Source: Gammaproteobacteria bacterium
GTDB lineage: Bacteria > Pseudomonadota > Gammaproteobacteria > UBA6429 > Thiohalophilaceae
NCBI GenBank assembly: GCA_024275115.1
Contig: JAJRZT010000098.1
Location: 62,001 to 126,000, forward strand
Length of the DNA: 64,000 nt
Direction: 5' to 3'
The translations under genes and the position numbers were made by a program. Within the stretch, counting starts at the first letter, position 1; every line of letters starts with the position of its first letter. Positions 20,885 through 30,390 of the stretch are shown in pieces. The notes beneath the pieces were generated by a model that searched no databases, had not been told where the DNA came from, and saw nothing but the letters and a program-made list of their open reading frames with translations.

Positions 20885-21433
20885 TTAGAAGCAAGGTTTC
20901 TCTGGTGCGTTCTGGTAACGCTCAATGGATGCGATGACTTCCGCTTTGGCTGCTTCTGCGTCTGCCCAGCCTTCGATCTTGACCCATTTACCTTCTTCTA
21001 AATCCTTATAATGCTCAAAAAAGTGAGAAATCTGATCGAGTAACATGCCCGGCATGTCTTTATGTGTTTCGACATCTTTATAAAGTTTACACAGTTTGCT
21101 AATGGGAACAGCCAGCAACTTTGCATCTTCACCTGCTTCATCGGTCATTTTTAACATGCCAATTAAACGGCATTCAACCACCGAGCCGCTGATAACCGGA
21201 ATAGGGGTAATCACCAGAACATCGGCCGGGTCGCCATCATCTGATAGAGTATGGGGGATATAGCCGTAGTTGCAAGGGTAATGCATGGCGGTGTTCATAA
21301 AACGGTCGACAAACATGGCGCCGGTTTCTTTATCCACTTCATATTTAACCGGGTCACTGTGAGAGGGGATCTCAATAATGACATTAATCTCTTCTGGAAC
21401 ATTCTTACCGGAGCTAACGCGATCTAAATTCAT
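20885..21433 (-). CDS. ppa: Inorganic pyrophosphatase
   Basis: [49 protein letters not shown]. Confidence 0.97.
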   Translation of the reverse strand: MNLDRVSSGKNVPEEINVIIEIPSHSDPVKYEVDKETGAMFVDRFMNTAMHYPCNYGYIPHTLSDDGDPADVLVITPIPVISGSVVECRLIGMLKMTDEAGEDAKLLAVPISKLCKLYKDVETHKDMPGMLLDQISHFFEHYKDLEEGKWVKIEGWADAEAAKAEVIASIERYQNAPEKPCF

Positions 21434-21729
21434 AGTATGCCTCGAAACAGTGCTTATAATTGGCGAAAGCGGGCGAGTTTAACATTACCCTGTATAAAAG
21501 AAAATGCTAATATACTAAGGGCAATCAGGGGTGAAAGCCTGCCAACACTCAAATCACTAGAATCAGCCATTAAGTCGGCCAGTTTGCACATTTCTTTACC
21601 TTCTTTTTTGATATAGCTCATTGACTTAAGCGAGTACAACGACTAATTTAATTCGTTCTATTGTGAATTATTTTTTGTTGTATTCAAATATTTTAAAAAA
21701 CCAGATAAAGCCATTATGGAGTAAAACCA

Positions 21730-22974
21730 ATGAGAATAGTACTAATCGGAGCGCCGGGCGGCGGCAAGGGGACACAAGCTAAATTGCTCGTAGAAAAATA
21801 TAATATTCCACAACTTTCAACAGGTGACTTATTGCGTGAAGCGGTGGCTGCGGGCACCGCATTAGGGCGTGAAGCAAAGACAGCAATGGATGCCGGCGGG
21901 TTAGTTTCTGACGGTATTGTGCTGGGGATGATTCAGGAACGACTGGCTCAGCCCGATGCTCAAAATGGCTTTATTCTGGATGGCTTCCCTCGCAATATTA
22001 TGCAGGCAGAAGCGCTGGATATCATGTTGCATGAAATGGGTAAGCCCCTGCAAACCAGCTTATTGATTGATGTTGAATTTGATGTGTTGATGAAACGTTT
22101 AACCGGCCGTCGAACCTGTGCATCTTGCGGCCAAATGTTTAACTTATATACGTCACCCCCGCGTATTAATGGCCAATGTGATAAATGTGGTGGTGAGCTA
22201 CTGCATCGTGCGGATGACAATGAAGATACCATAGCCAATCGTTTAAAAGTATACGAAGCACAAACGGCACCGTTAGTGGATTACTATCGTGGCCAGGGTA
22301 AATTACGAACGGTTAAAGGCACAGGTGAAATTACAGATATCTTTGCATCGATTGAACGTGTTTTAGATACCATACCTAAAAACACGGCGGTGGAGGAACC
22401 AACCGTTGAAATTGTGGTAGAAACACCCGTTGAAGAAAAACCGGCTGCGAAAAAAACAGCGAAGAAAAAAGCAACCAAAAAGAAAAAAGCAGCCAAAAAG
22501 AAAACAACGGCTAAGAAAAAGACCAGCAAAAAGAAAACGACTAAGAAGAAAGCAGTAACGAAGAAAAAAGCCAAAAAGAAAGTGACCAAGAAGAAAACGA
22601 AGAAAAAGGTCGTTAAGAAAAAAGCCAAAAAGAAAGTGACCAAAAAGAAGGCGAAGAAAAAGGTTGCCAAGAAAAAAGCCAAAAAGAAAGTGGCTAAAAA
22701 GAAGGCGAAGAAAAAGGTTGCTAATAAAAAGGCCAAAAAGAAAGTGACCAAAAAGAAGGCAAAGAAAAAAGTAGTCAAGAAAAAGGCCAAAAAGAAAGCG
22801 GCTAAAAAGAAGGCAAAGAAAAAAGTAGTCAAGAAAAAGGCTAAAAAGAAAGCGGCTAAAAAGAAGGCAAAGAAAAAAGTAGTCAAGAAAAAGGCTAAAA
22901 AGAAAGCGGCTAAAAAGAAAACGAAGAAAAAGGTCGCTAAGAAAAAAGCCAAAAAGAAGGCTCGCAAACGTTAA
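21730..22974 (+). CDS. adk: Adenylate kinase with Cys4 (Zn-type) LID and long Lys/Ala-rich C-terminal tail
   Basis: GAPGGGKGTQA P-loop; LSTGDLLREA; LDGFPRN; CASCG...CDKCGG in LID; residues ~220-414 are KKKAKKK-type repeats. Confidence 0.96.
   Translation: MRIVLIGAPGGGKGTQAKLLVEKYNIPQLSTGDLLREAVAAGTALGREAKTAMDAGGLVSDGIVLGMIQERLAQPDAQNGFILDGFPRNIMQAEALDIMLHEMGKPLQTSLLIDVEFDVLMKRLTGRRTCASCGQMFNLYTSPPRINGQCDKCGGELLHRADDNEDTIANRLKVYEAQTAPLVDYYRGQGKLRTVKGTGEITDIFASIERVLDTIPKNTAVEEPTVEIVVETPVEEKPAAKKTAKKKATKKKKAAKKKTTAKKKTSKKKTTKKKAVTKKKAKKKVTKKKTKKKVVKKKAKKKVTKKKAKKKVAKKKAKKKVAKKKAKKKVANKKAKKKVTKKKAKKKVVKKKAKKKAAKKKAKKKVVKKKAKKKAAKKKAKKKVVKKKAKKKAAKKKTKKKVAKKKAKKKARKR
22771..22932 (+). repeat. 54-bp (18-aa VVKKKAKKKAAKKKAKKK) tandem repeat within the adk tail, ~3 copies
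   Basis: gtagtcaagaaaaaggc... units start at 22771, 22825 and 22879. Confidence 0.9.
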
Positions 22975-22997
22975 ATAAAACGTAATGCGGTAAAATA

Positions 22998-23030
22998 AAA
23001 ACCGACCTGATCATGTCAGGTCGGTTTTTT
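22998..23030 (+). terminator. Rho-independent terminator of adk
   Basis: CCGACCTGA-tcatg-TCAGGTCGG followed by TTTTTT. Confidence 0.95.
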
Positions 23031-23060
23031 AGTGCCAGTTTTTTTCTTTACTGGTACTTA
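23031..23060 (+). repeat. TGCCAGT/ACTGGTA hairpin directly after the adk terminator (repeat family B, copy 1)
   Basis: agtgccagtttttttctttactggtactt; resembles the 55401..55522 units. Confidence 0.75.
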
Positions 23061-23105
23061 ACTTATGTTGTTTTTATCGGATAAATAAAAGGCAAAGGCA
23101 CAGTA

Positions 23106-24200
23106 CTACAAAGAAACAGGCGAGCTCGTTAACCGTACAGGTTGCCGTTTAGCACCCCAAGTCCCCGGTTGCGCTTCAAACACACCAGCAACTTTTGTAG
23201 CGCAAGATTGACATTTTCCCTCGGTATCCAGGTGCCACTGGCCTAATTTATACCAGTCACGTTCAATCAATAACTTGCCACATTGATGGCACCAGGTGCT
23301 GTCAGCATCACGGTTGTGCACATTGCCGACATAGGCGTAGTGAACGCCAGCTTTTATTGCGATATTTCTAGCCAGGGTTAATGTGCTTGCGGGAGTGGAA
23401 GGTGTGTTTGTCATTTTAAAATCGGGGTGGAATGCACTAAAGTGCATGGGTACATCCGAGCCTAAGTTTTCCACCAACCATTCACACATTTCAGTCAGCT
23501 CCTTTTCAGAATCATTCTCGCCGGGAATAATCAGGGTGGTGGTTTCCAGCCAGCAGTTTGTTTCATGTTTAATGTATTTTAATGTTTCCAATACAGGTTC
23601 GAGGTGCCCACCGGTTATTTTGTGATAGAACCGATCGGTAAAAGCTTTTAAATCAACATTGGCGGCATCCATCCACTGGTAAAATTCTGCGCGGGGTTCC
23701 GGGTTCACATACCCTGCGGTCACTGCAACGGATTTAATATTTTTTTCATGACTGGCTTTGGCAACATCAATCGCATATTCATGAAAAATAATAGGATCGT
23801 TATAGGTAAAAGCCACACTGCGACAGCCATATTGTGTTGCGGTATTGGCAATTGTTTCCGGGCTAGCGGCATCGGCAAGGGTGTGCATTTCGCGGGACTT
23901 ACTGATATCCCAGTTCTGGCAGAACTTGCAGGCCAGATTGCATCCGGCAGTACCAAAGGAAAGAACCGGTGTGCCGGGTAAAAAATGGTTGAGTGGTTTT
24001 TTTTCGATGGGATCAATGCAAAAACCACTGGAACGCCCATAGGTAGTGAGCACTAGCTCATTGTTCTGGTTAGCGCGCACAAAGCACAAACCCTGTTGTC
24101 CTTCGTGCAACTTGCATTCACGTGGGCATAAATCACACTGCACGCGCCCATCGTTGAGTATATGCCAGTATTTTGTTTTAACGACTGAAGAATTTGCCAT
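23106..24200 (-). CDS. amrS: AmmeMemoRadiSam system radical SAM enzyme
   Basis: CDLCPRECKLHEGQQGLCFVR; GCNLACKFCQNW (CxxxCxxC); C-terminal CHQCG...CQSC ribbon. Confidence 0.93.
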   Translation of the reverse strand: MANSSVVKTKYWHILNDGRVQCDLCPRECKLHEGQQGLCFVRANQNNELVLTTYGRSSGFCIDPIEKKPLNHFLPGTPVLSFGTAGCNLACKFCQNWDISKSREMHTLADAASPETIANTATQYGCRSVAFTYNDPIIFHEYAIDVAKASHEKNIKSVAVTAGYVNPEPRAEFYQWMDAANVDLKAFTDRFYHKITGGHLEPVLETLKYIKHETNCWLETTTLIIPGENDSEKELTEMCEWLVENLGSDVPMHFSAFHPDFKMTNTPSTPASTLTLARNIAIKAGVHYAYVGNVHNRDADSTWCHQCGKLLIERDWYKLGQWHLDTEGKCQSCATKVAGVFEAQPGTWGAKRQPVRLTSSPVSL

Positions 24201-24330
24201 TATTGCTATTTAAACCTCTATCTTGTATATGGTGGTTAAAAAAGACTATTGCAAGTGTGAAAAAAAGCCTTATTATATAATTAAGTCTGATCACACACGA
24301 TTGTGGTTTAAAGATGGAAGGAGCGGCATT

Positions 24331-25122
24331 ATGAGTAAAACAAGACTCTCTGCGGTTGCCGGACTATTTTACCCGGTCGAAGCCGATATTTTACAGCAGG
24401 ATATCCATCAATATTTAGAGCAGGCCAGGGCGACACCCCCAACCGTTATTCCCAAAGCCATTATTGTTCCGCATGCCGGTTATGTTTATTCAGGTGAGGT
24501 TGCCGCTTCGGCTTATAAACAGATTATTCCATTTAAAGAACAAATTAATCGTATCGTGTTGCTTGGACCTTCTCATCGAGTAGCCTTTGCCGGATTAGCA
24601 GTGCCTGAGTCAGACATTTTCAATACACCATTGGGTGATATCCCCATTGACAAGAATGCCATTACAATATTATTAGCCATGCCGCAGGTTATTGCTTCGG
24701 AGAGAGCGCATCGGGATGAACATAGCCTTGAAGTGCAACTACCTTTTTTACAGGAAATTCTGGGCAGCTTTAGTCTGGTTCCTTTAGTCGTGGGGGAAGC
24801 TGAAAGGTTCGACGTGGCTGAAATTATCAATCTGTTTCTGGATGATGATAATACTTTAATTGTTATCAGTACGGACCTGAGTCATTACCATGAATATAAT
24901 GAAGCCAATAAGATAGACCGTGCAACCAGTGATGCGATTGTGCACTTACAATCGGAACGGATTGGCTATGAGGATGCCTGCGGGCGCAATGGTTTAAATG
25001 GAATGCTCACAGTGGCAGAGCAGAAACAGCTTACGGTTGAACTGTTGGATTTAAGAAATTCAGGTGACATGTCGGGTTCAACTGAACGTGTTGTTGGTTA
25101 TGGTGCTTATGTTGTCTATTAA
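24331..25122 (+). CDS. amrB: AmmeMemoRadiSam system protein B (Memo-like); start refined to 24331
   Basis: AGLFYPVEADIL; VPHAGYVYSGEVAASAY; GPSHRVAFAG; RDEHSLEVQLPFLQ; aaggagcgg RBS before 24331. Confidence 0.94.
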   Translation: MSKTRLSAVAGLFYPVEADILQQDIHQYLEQARATPPTVIPKAIIVPHAGYVYSGEVAASAYKQIIPFKEQINRIVLLGPSHRVAFAGLAVPESDIFNTPLGDIPIDKNAITILLAMPQVIASERAHRDEHSLEVQLPFLQEILGSFSLVPLVVGEAERFDVAEIINLFLDDDNTLIVISTDLSHYHEYNEANKIDRATSDAIVHLQSERIGYEDACGRNGLNGMLTVAEQKQLTVELLDLRNSGDMSGSTERVVGYGAYVVY

Positions 25123-25675
25123 TCTATCAAAAGATGATCAACAAGCCTGTATTGATGTTGCAAAACAATCTATTTTGCATGGTTTGCAAAGCGGCTCTGC
25201 TCTGGATGTTGTGACAGAAAATTATGCCCGCACCCTGCAACAACGGCTGGCCTGCTTTGTCTCACTGCACAAGCAAGGGCAGCTACGAGGTTGTATCGGT
25301 TCGCTGGAGGCTTATCAACCTCTGATTAATGATGTCGCCGAGCATGCTTTTGCTGCTGCATTTAATGATCCGAGGTTTCCTGCATTGCAGCAAAAAGAGT
25401 TTAAAGATCTTGATATTGAAATATCCGTATTAGGTCAACCCGAAGCAATGCAGTTTAATAGTGAAGAAGATTTGTTGCGCCAGATACGACCGGGAACTGA
25501 TGGGCTTATACTTGAGCACCGTTACCACCGGGGCACTTTTTTACCTTCGGTTTGGGAACAACTGCCGCAGGCTGATGATTTTCTGCAACACTTAAAAGTT
25601 AAAGCTGGGCTGGATAAAAACTGGTGGCATCATGATGTAAAAATAAGCCGTTATGAGACATTTTCGTTTTCATAA
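25109..25675 (+). CDS. amrA: AmmeMemoRadiSam system protein A (AMMECR1-like); overlaps the upstream gene; start uncertain (25064, 25100 or 25109)
   Basis: FVSLHKQGQLRGCIGSLEAYQPL; AFNDPRFPAL; TDGLILEHRYHRGTFLPSVWEQLP. Confidence 0.93.
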   Translation: MLSINLSKDDQQACIDVAKQSILHGLQSGSALDVVTENYARTLQQRLACFVSLHKQGQLRGCIGSLEAYQPLINDVAEHAFAAAFNDPRFPALQQKEFKDLDIEISVLGQPEAMQFNSEEDLLRQIRPGTDGLILEHRYHRGTFLPSVWEQLPQADDFLQHLKVKAGLDKNWWHHDVKISRYETFSFS

Positions 25676-25689
25676 CAGAGTTCCCTTAA

Positions 25690-26886
25690 TTATCGAACAT
25701 TATGTATAAAACGTTCAATCCACATAGCCACTTTGCTCCAGAACCACTCTTTTATTTTTTGGGTTCGGGGACGTGCTTTCCAGTGTTCCCTGTCTATTTG
25801 TTTTGAATTATCAAAACCTTGTTCAAAAAAATGACAGAGCTGCCTGGTTAGTTGAACTGACTGTATTTCAATGTTTAATTCAAGGTTAAATTTCTGATTC
25901 CATCTGTCTAAGTTACTGGAACCAATGCAAGCCCAATCATCACACAGAATGGCTTTAGCATGTATAAATCGGTTCTGATATTCAAAAATATGCACCTGGT
26001 TCTTAAGCAAGCGGCTATAGCGTTGTCTTGCTATATGGCTTACCCATGGGTGGTCTGAACTACTCGCGCCGGGAACTAATAAGCGTACATCACAGCCGCG
26101 ATGGGCGGCTAATTTCAGTTGGCTACGTAGTTTACGAGTGGGGACGAAATAAGGCGTTGTAATCCAGACCCGTTGCTTTGCTTTGCGTATAGCGTGTAAT
26201 ATCGCACGCTGAATTTCATTACGGTGCCAGGTTTTAGAGGTTAACAGGCGGCCTTGTTCTATATTAAGAAAGAGGCTGGATGCATTAAATTTTTCTTTAC
26301 AGTCCATTATTTCTTTCTGGTTAAGTTTTCTTTGTTGTTGAAATAAATAAGCAGCATCAAGTGCTAATGGGCCGGTTATTTTAAGCACAATATCCTGCCA
26401 GCTTCCCGGGTGTTCCAGTGGAAAGTTATAGTCATCACAGATTCCAGCACCACCAATAAAAGCATTCTCACCATCAACCACAAGTAACTTGCGGTGGTCA
26501 CGATAAAGAAATTTGATTAAGTGGTGATTCCGTAAAGGGTTAAAAAAATAGACCTGAATGCCGACATTCTGCAGTCGCTGCCTTTCCTGTATGCTGAGCT
26601 GTTTTGAACCATAAGCGTCGAGGATCATGAGGACTTCAATGCCACGTTGTCTAGCTTGAATAAGTGAGTTGATAAATTTTTCAGACGTCAGGCCAGTTTC
26701 AAAAATATACTGGATAATGTAAATATAAGACTGTGCTATTTCTATTGCTTCGAGCATGGCAGGATAAAATTGGCTGCCCTCACTAAAAAGCCTGTACGTA
26801 TTATTTTCTTTTGGCGTGTAATTGTATTTATAGCAAAGATAACACTGGCTGCGTTGCTTTATTTTATTGATAAGCCGTTCGGGCAT
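25690..26886 (-). CDS. Cardiolipin synthase-like phospholipase D family protein
   Basis: Two HKD motifs: YRDHRKLLVVDGENAFIGG and FIHAKAILCDDWACIGSSNLD. Confidence 0.92.
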   Translation of the reverse strand: MPERLINKIKQRSQCYLCYKYNYTPKENNTYRLFSEGSQFYPAMLEAIEIAQSYIYIIQYIFETGLTSEKFINSLIQARQRGIEVLMILDAYGSKQLSIQERQRLQNVGIQVYFFNPLRNHHLIKFLYRDHRKLLVVDGENAFIGGAGICDDYNFPLEHPGSWQDIVLKITGPLALDAAYLFQQQRKLNQKEIMDCKEKFNASSLFLNIEQGRLLTSKTWHRNEIQRAILHAIRKAKQRVWITTPYFVPTRKLRSQLKLAAHRGCDVRLLVPGASSSDHPWVSHIARQRYSRLLKNQVHIFEYQNRFIHAKAILCDDWACIGSSNLDRWNQKFNLELNIEIQSVQLTRQLCHFFEQGFDNSKQIDREHWKARPRTQKIKEWFWSKVAMWIERFIHNVR

Positions 26887-26896
26887 AAGTGTATAG

Positions 26897-28075
26897 TTAT
26901 TTGTGAGTAAGTTTCAGTTTGTTACTGTCGCTTGATAATGTTATATCACCGTTCAAAAAGTCGGCCACTTGTGTCCCTGCCAATTGCTTACGCCAGCCAG
27001 ATAACAAAGTAATGGGCTCGTCATTTATCAGCCATTTTTCAAGATCTTTTCTTGAGCATAGCATACTGCTGGCTATTTTTTCCTTTGCTGCGCAAAGACG
27101 CACAATGGCCATCATACAATCTATTAAAGCATCTTGTTGTATTGTGGTTTTCGCAAACTTAGGCAGTGTGGGCCATGTTTCCTGTGGGCGTTGTAACGAT
27201 TCTTTAATAATATTTATTAATATTGCGCCGGACTTTTTAATAATGCCATCGGTTAAGCCGCGTATTTTTTCGAGTTTAGATGGGGAATCAGGTTGGTGTT
27301 GCGCCAGACTGAGTAATATATCGTCACTGAGTATCCATTTGCGGGGTTTGTCAGATTGAATGGCGCGCTGCTCACGCCATGCGGCCAGATCCTGCAATAT
27401 AGCACGTTGTCGCCCACCGAGCTTGCTGTGGCCTTTTACTTTACGCCACATTTTTTCAGGTGAGACCTGAAAGGTTGAATCTGCGGTTAATAATTTAAAA
27501 TCAGCGTCTAACCATTGCAGGCGATTGTTGTTTGCAAGCTGCTGGCAAATAATGTTGTAAATATCGCGTAAATAAATAACATCATTGATAGCGTATTCAA
27601 GTTGCTCGCTGCTTAGTGGGCGCTGCGTCCAGTCGGTGCGTGCATATTTTTTATCGAGACTGACTTTAACGATAGCGTTCACTAAATTGCCATAGCCAAT
27701 CTGGTCGGCATGGCCGAGCAGGCTGGCTGCAATCTGAGTATCAAACACAGGTTTGGGTGCAGTTTGGCGTAGATTATAAAATATTTCCAGGTCTTGCCTT
27801 GCCGCATGAAAGACTTTGGTAATGGATTCGTTATAAATAAGTTCGAGCAGCGGTTCGAGGTTTGTAATGGCTAATGGGTCAATACAGGCGAGCGTTTCTT
27901 CGCTGGCAATCTGAATAAGACACAGTACCGGTGCATAGGTTTTTTCGCGAATAAATTCGGTGTCAATAAATAACGTGGTGGACTCTTTAATTGAATCACA
28001 ATAGGTTTGTAAATCATCATTGGTGTCGATATAGGAAAACGAATGATTTGATACAGTTTGGTAGGTTGTCGGCAT
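26897..28075 (-). CDS. rnd: Ribonuclease D
   Basis: LFIDTEFIREKTYAPVLCLIQIA; KVFHAARQDLEIF; DTQIAASLLG; HRDC-like C-terminus. Confidence 0.95.
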   Translation of the reverse strand: MPTTYQTVSNHSFSYIDTNDDLQTYCDSIKESTTLFIDTEFIREKTYAPVLCLIQIASEETLACIDPLAITNLEPLLELIYNESITKVFHAARQDLEIFYNLRQTAPKPVFDTQIAASLLGHADQIGYGNLVNAIVKVSLDKKYARTDWTQRPLSSEQLEYAINDVIYLRDIYNIICQQLANNNRLQWLDADFKLLTADSTFQVSPEKMWRKVKGHSKLGGRQRAILQDLAAWREQRAIQSDKPRKWILSDDILLSLAQHQPDSPSKLEKIRGLTDGIIKKSGAILINIIKESLQRPQETWPTLPKFAKTTIQQDALIDCMMAIVRLCAAKEKIASSMLCSRKDLEKWLINDEPITLLSGWRKQLAGTQVADFLNGDITLSSDSNKLKLTHK

Positions 28076-28133
28076 AATGGTTCTTTTAATGGGCTTTGTT
28101 TGTCGTTAAGATAAGCTGATTATCACACATTAG

Positions 28134-28271
28134 AGACCATTGCACGAATAGCGAGAAGTCAGATAACGGCGTTAAAAATCAATTCAAAATACTCATTTAC
28201 TTCGTGTAAACTCCGCTTTTTCGTTGATTTTTGTCTTGTTCTCTAACTTCTCGCTATCCATGCAAAGGCCT
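28134..28271. repeat. Large imperfect palindrome (34-bp arms 28134..28167 / 28238..28271) between rnd and mpl
   Basis: Arms match at 28/34 positions including 12-bp perfect ATAGCGAGAAGT/ACTTCTCGCTAT; inner AAAAATCAA/TTGATTTTT and TTTAC-ttcgt-GTAAA pairings. Confidence 0.88.
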
Positions 28272-28293
28272 CAGTTAATATATAGAGACTCCT

Positions 28294-29652
28294 ATGCATA
28301 TTCATATACTCGGCATCTGCGGCACTTTTATGGGCGGGCTTGCGACTCTGGCGCGTGGTTTGGGGCATAAAGTCACCGGCAGCGATCTCAATGTTTACCC
28401 GCCAATGAGTACCCTGCTGGAAGAACAGGGGATTGAAATTATTCAGGGCTTTGATGTTGCTCAGTTAAAACCACAACCGGATGTGGTGGTGATTGGCAAT
28501 GCGCTGTCACGCGGTAACCCGGCGGTGGAGCATGTGTTAAATAACAATATTCCCTATACATCTGGGCCTCAATGGCTGGCGGAGCATGTTTTGCAACAGC
28601 GCTGGGTGTTGGGTGTTGCGGGTACGCATGGCAAAACAACAACCAGCAGTATGCTCGCCTGGATTTTAGAAGCCAATGGAATGAAGCCGGGATTTTTAAT
28701 TGGTGGTGTGGCAAAAAATTTTGGTGTGTCGGCCAGCTTAGGCGAATCTGACTTTTTTGTGATTGAAGCCGATGAATATGACACCGCCTTTTTTGATAAA
28801 CGTTCCAAGTTTGTACACTACCATCCACGCACCGTGATACTGAATAATCTGGAATTTGATCATGCCGATATTTTTTCGGATATAAAGGCCATTCAAACCC
28901 AGTTTCATCATTTGATTCGAATCGTACCGGAAAATGGTTTAGTGATTTACCCGCAGGACGAAAAATATTTAAGCGAAGTGTTACAGCAAGGTTGCTGGAC
29001 GCCTACCGCCGTTTTTTCTGATAACGAAAAAACAGAGGCCGATTGGCAGTGCCACGCGATTAAAGATGATTACTCCCAGTTTGAAGTCATTTATCAGAAT
29101 AAGAATTTGGGGATGGTAAAATGGGAACTCATTGGCCGGCATAATATGTTTAATGGTTTGGCGGCGATTATTGCGGCGCGGCATATCGGCATTACACCAA
29201 ACTATGCTATCGAAACACTGGCAAAGTTTGAAGGTATTAAACGTCGCATGGAAGTGCGTGGTGTGGTGAACGATATTACTGTGTACGATGATTTTGCACA
29301 CCATCCCACGGCAATAAAAACAACGCTGGATGGTTTGCGGCGGCAGGTGGGTGCGTCTCGCATTATTGCCGTACTGGAACCACGTTCAAATACTATGAAG
29401 CAGGGTGTGCATGCAAAAACACTGGCGGACTCGTTACAATTAGCCGACTGTGTTTTTGCGTTACAGGCCGATAATTTGCAATGGGATTTAGCAGAATCAT
29501 TTAAGGTCTTAAAGCACAGTAACGTTGAAAGCAGAGTGGATGTTTTATTGGATAAACTGGTTGCAATGGTTAAGCCTGGCGATCATGTGCTGATTATGAG
29601 TAACGGTGGTTTTGCCGGAATCCACCAGAAACTATTAAATATGCTAAACTAA
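28294..29652 (+). CDS. mpl: UDP-N-acetylmuramate:L-alanyl-gamma-D-glutamyl-meso-diaminopimelate ligase
   Basis: HILGICGTFMGGLATLARGLGHKVTGSD; GVAGTHGKTTTSSMLAW; DDFAHHPTAI. Confidence 0.96.
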   Translation: MHIHILGICGTFMGGLATLARGLGHKVTGSDLNVYPPMSTLLEEQGIEIIQGFDVAQLKPQPDVVVIGNALSRGNPAVEHVLNNNIPYTSGPQWLAEHVLQQRWVLGVAGTHGKTTTSSMLAWILEANGMKPGFLIGGVAKNFGVSASLGESDFFVIEADEYDTAFFDKRSKFVHYHPRTVILNNLEFDHADIFSDIKAIQTQFHHLIRIVPENGLVIYPQDEKYLSEVLQQGCWTPTAVFSDNEKTEADWQCHAIKDDYSQFEVIYQNKNLGMVKWELIGRHNMFNGLAAIIAARHIGITPNYAIETLAKFEGIKRRMEVRGVVNDITVYDDFAHHPTAIKTTLDGLRRQVGASRIIAVLEPRSNTMKQGVHAKTLADSLQLADCVFALQADNLQWDLAESFKVLKHSNVESRVDVLLDKLVAMVKPGDHVLIMSNGGFAGIHQKLLNMLN

Positions 29653-29682
29653 AGTTTTTAATCCCAAACTGAGTTTCATTGA

Positions 29683-30309
29683 GTGAGTCATTCCGCCCCG
29701 ATAATTTTAGCCATGACCGGTGCATCCGGTGCCTGCTATGGTCTGCGTTTATTAGAAATATTATTAAAAGATGGCCGACAGGTTTACTTTTTAATTTCCA
29801 AAGCGGCACAGGCTGTCTTTGCAATGGAAACAGAGCTGGATATCCCTTCGCGTCCCCAGGAGGCGCAAGCCTGGTTAACAGAATATTACAAAGCAAAGCC
29901 GGAACAGATTATTGTTTATGGTCGGGAGCAATGGAGTTCGCCGGTTGCTAGTGGCTCGCATAAAGCTGAACATATGATTGTTTGCCCTTGTACAACAGGC
30001 ACACTCTCGGCCATTGCACAGGGTGCCAGTAACAATCTTATGCAACGCGCTGCCGATGTGATGATTAAAGAGCAACGTAAATTAATGCTGGTGGTTCGGG
30101 AAATGCCGTTCTCGGCAATTCACCTGGAAAATATGTTAAAGCTGGCACAGCTGGGTGTCACAATTATGCCTGCCAATCCAGGGTTTTATCAGAATCCACA
30201 GGGTATCGGTGACCTGGTTGATTTTGTGGTTGCCCGAATTCTGGATCACATCGGGGTAGAGCATTCTTTATTACCACGTTGGGGGCTTGGGGAAGGTTCT
30301 ACCCACTGA
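29683..30309 (+). CDS. ubiX: Flavin prenyltransferase UbiX
   Basis: LAMTGASGACYGLRLLE; CPCTTGTLSAIAQGASNNLMQRAADV; REMPFSAIHLENM; MPANPGFYQNP. Confidence 0.96.
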   Translation: MSHSAPIILAMTGASGACYGLRLLEILLKDGRQVYFLISKAAQAVFAMETELDIPSRPQEAQAWLTEYYKAKPEQIIVYGREQWSSPVASGSHKAEHMIVCPCTTGTLSAIAQGASNNLMQRAADVMIKEQRKLMLVVREMPFSAIHLENMLKLAQLGVTIMPANPGFYQNPQGIGDLVDFVVARILDHIGVEHSLLPRWGLGEGSTH

Positions 30310-30390
30310 TTTCAGCGCAGAGCTTGACAGAGTAAATAGATCAATCTTAAATGTAGTATTGATGCAGTATAAAAGGGCAGTCGTTTACCA

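Noticed and set aside
22284-22967. 227-aa minus-strand ORF of Phe/Leu/Ala repeats (FFLAFFLATFFF...)
   Set aside because: It is the antisense reading of the Lys/Ala tail of adk; AAG/AAA codons read in reverse give Phe/Leu. No independent start context.
28439-28828. 129-aa minus-strand ORF inside mpl
   Set aside because: Antisense to a confident mpl coding region; His/Pro-rich low-complexity composition.
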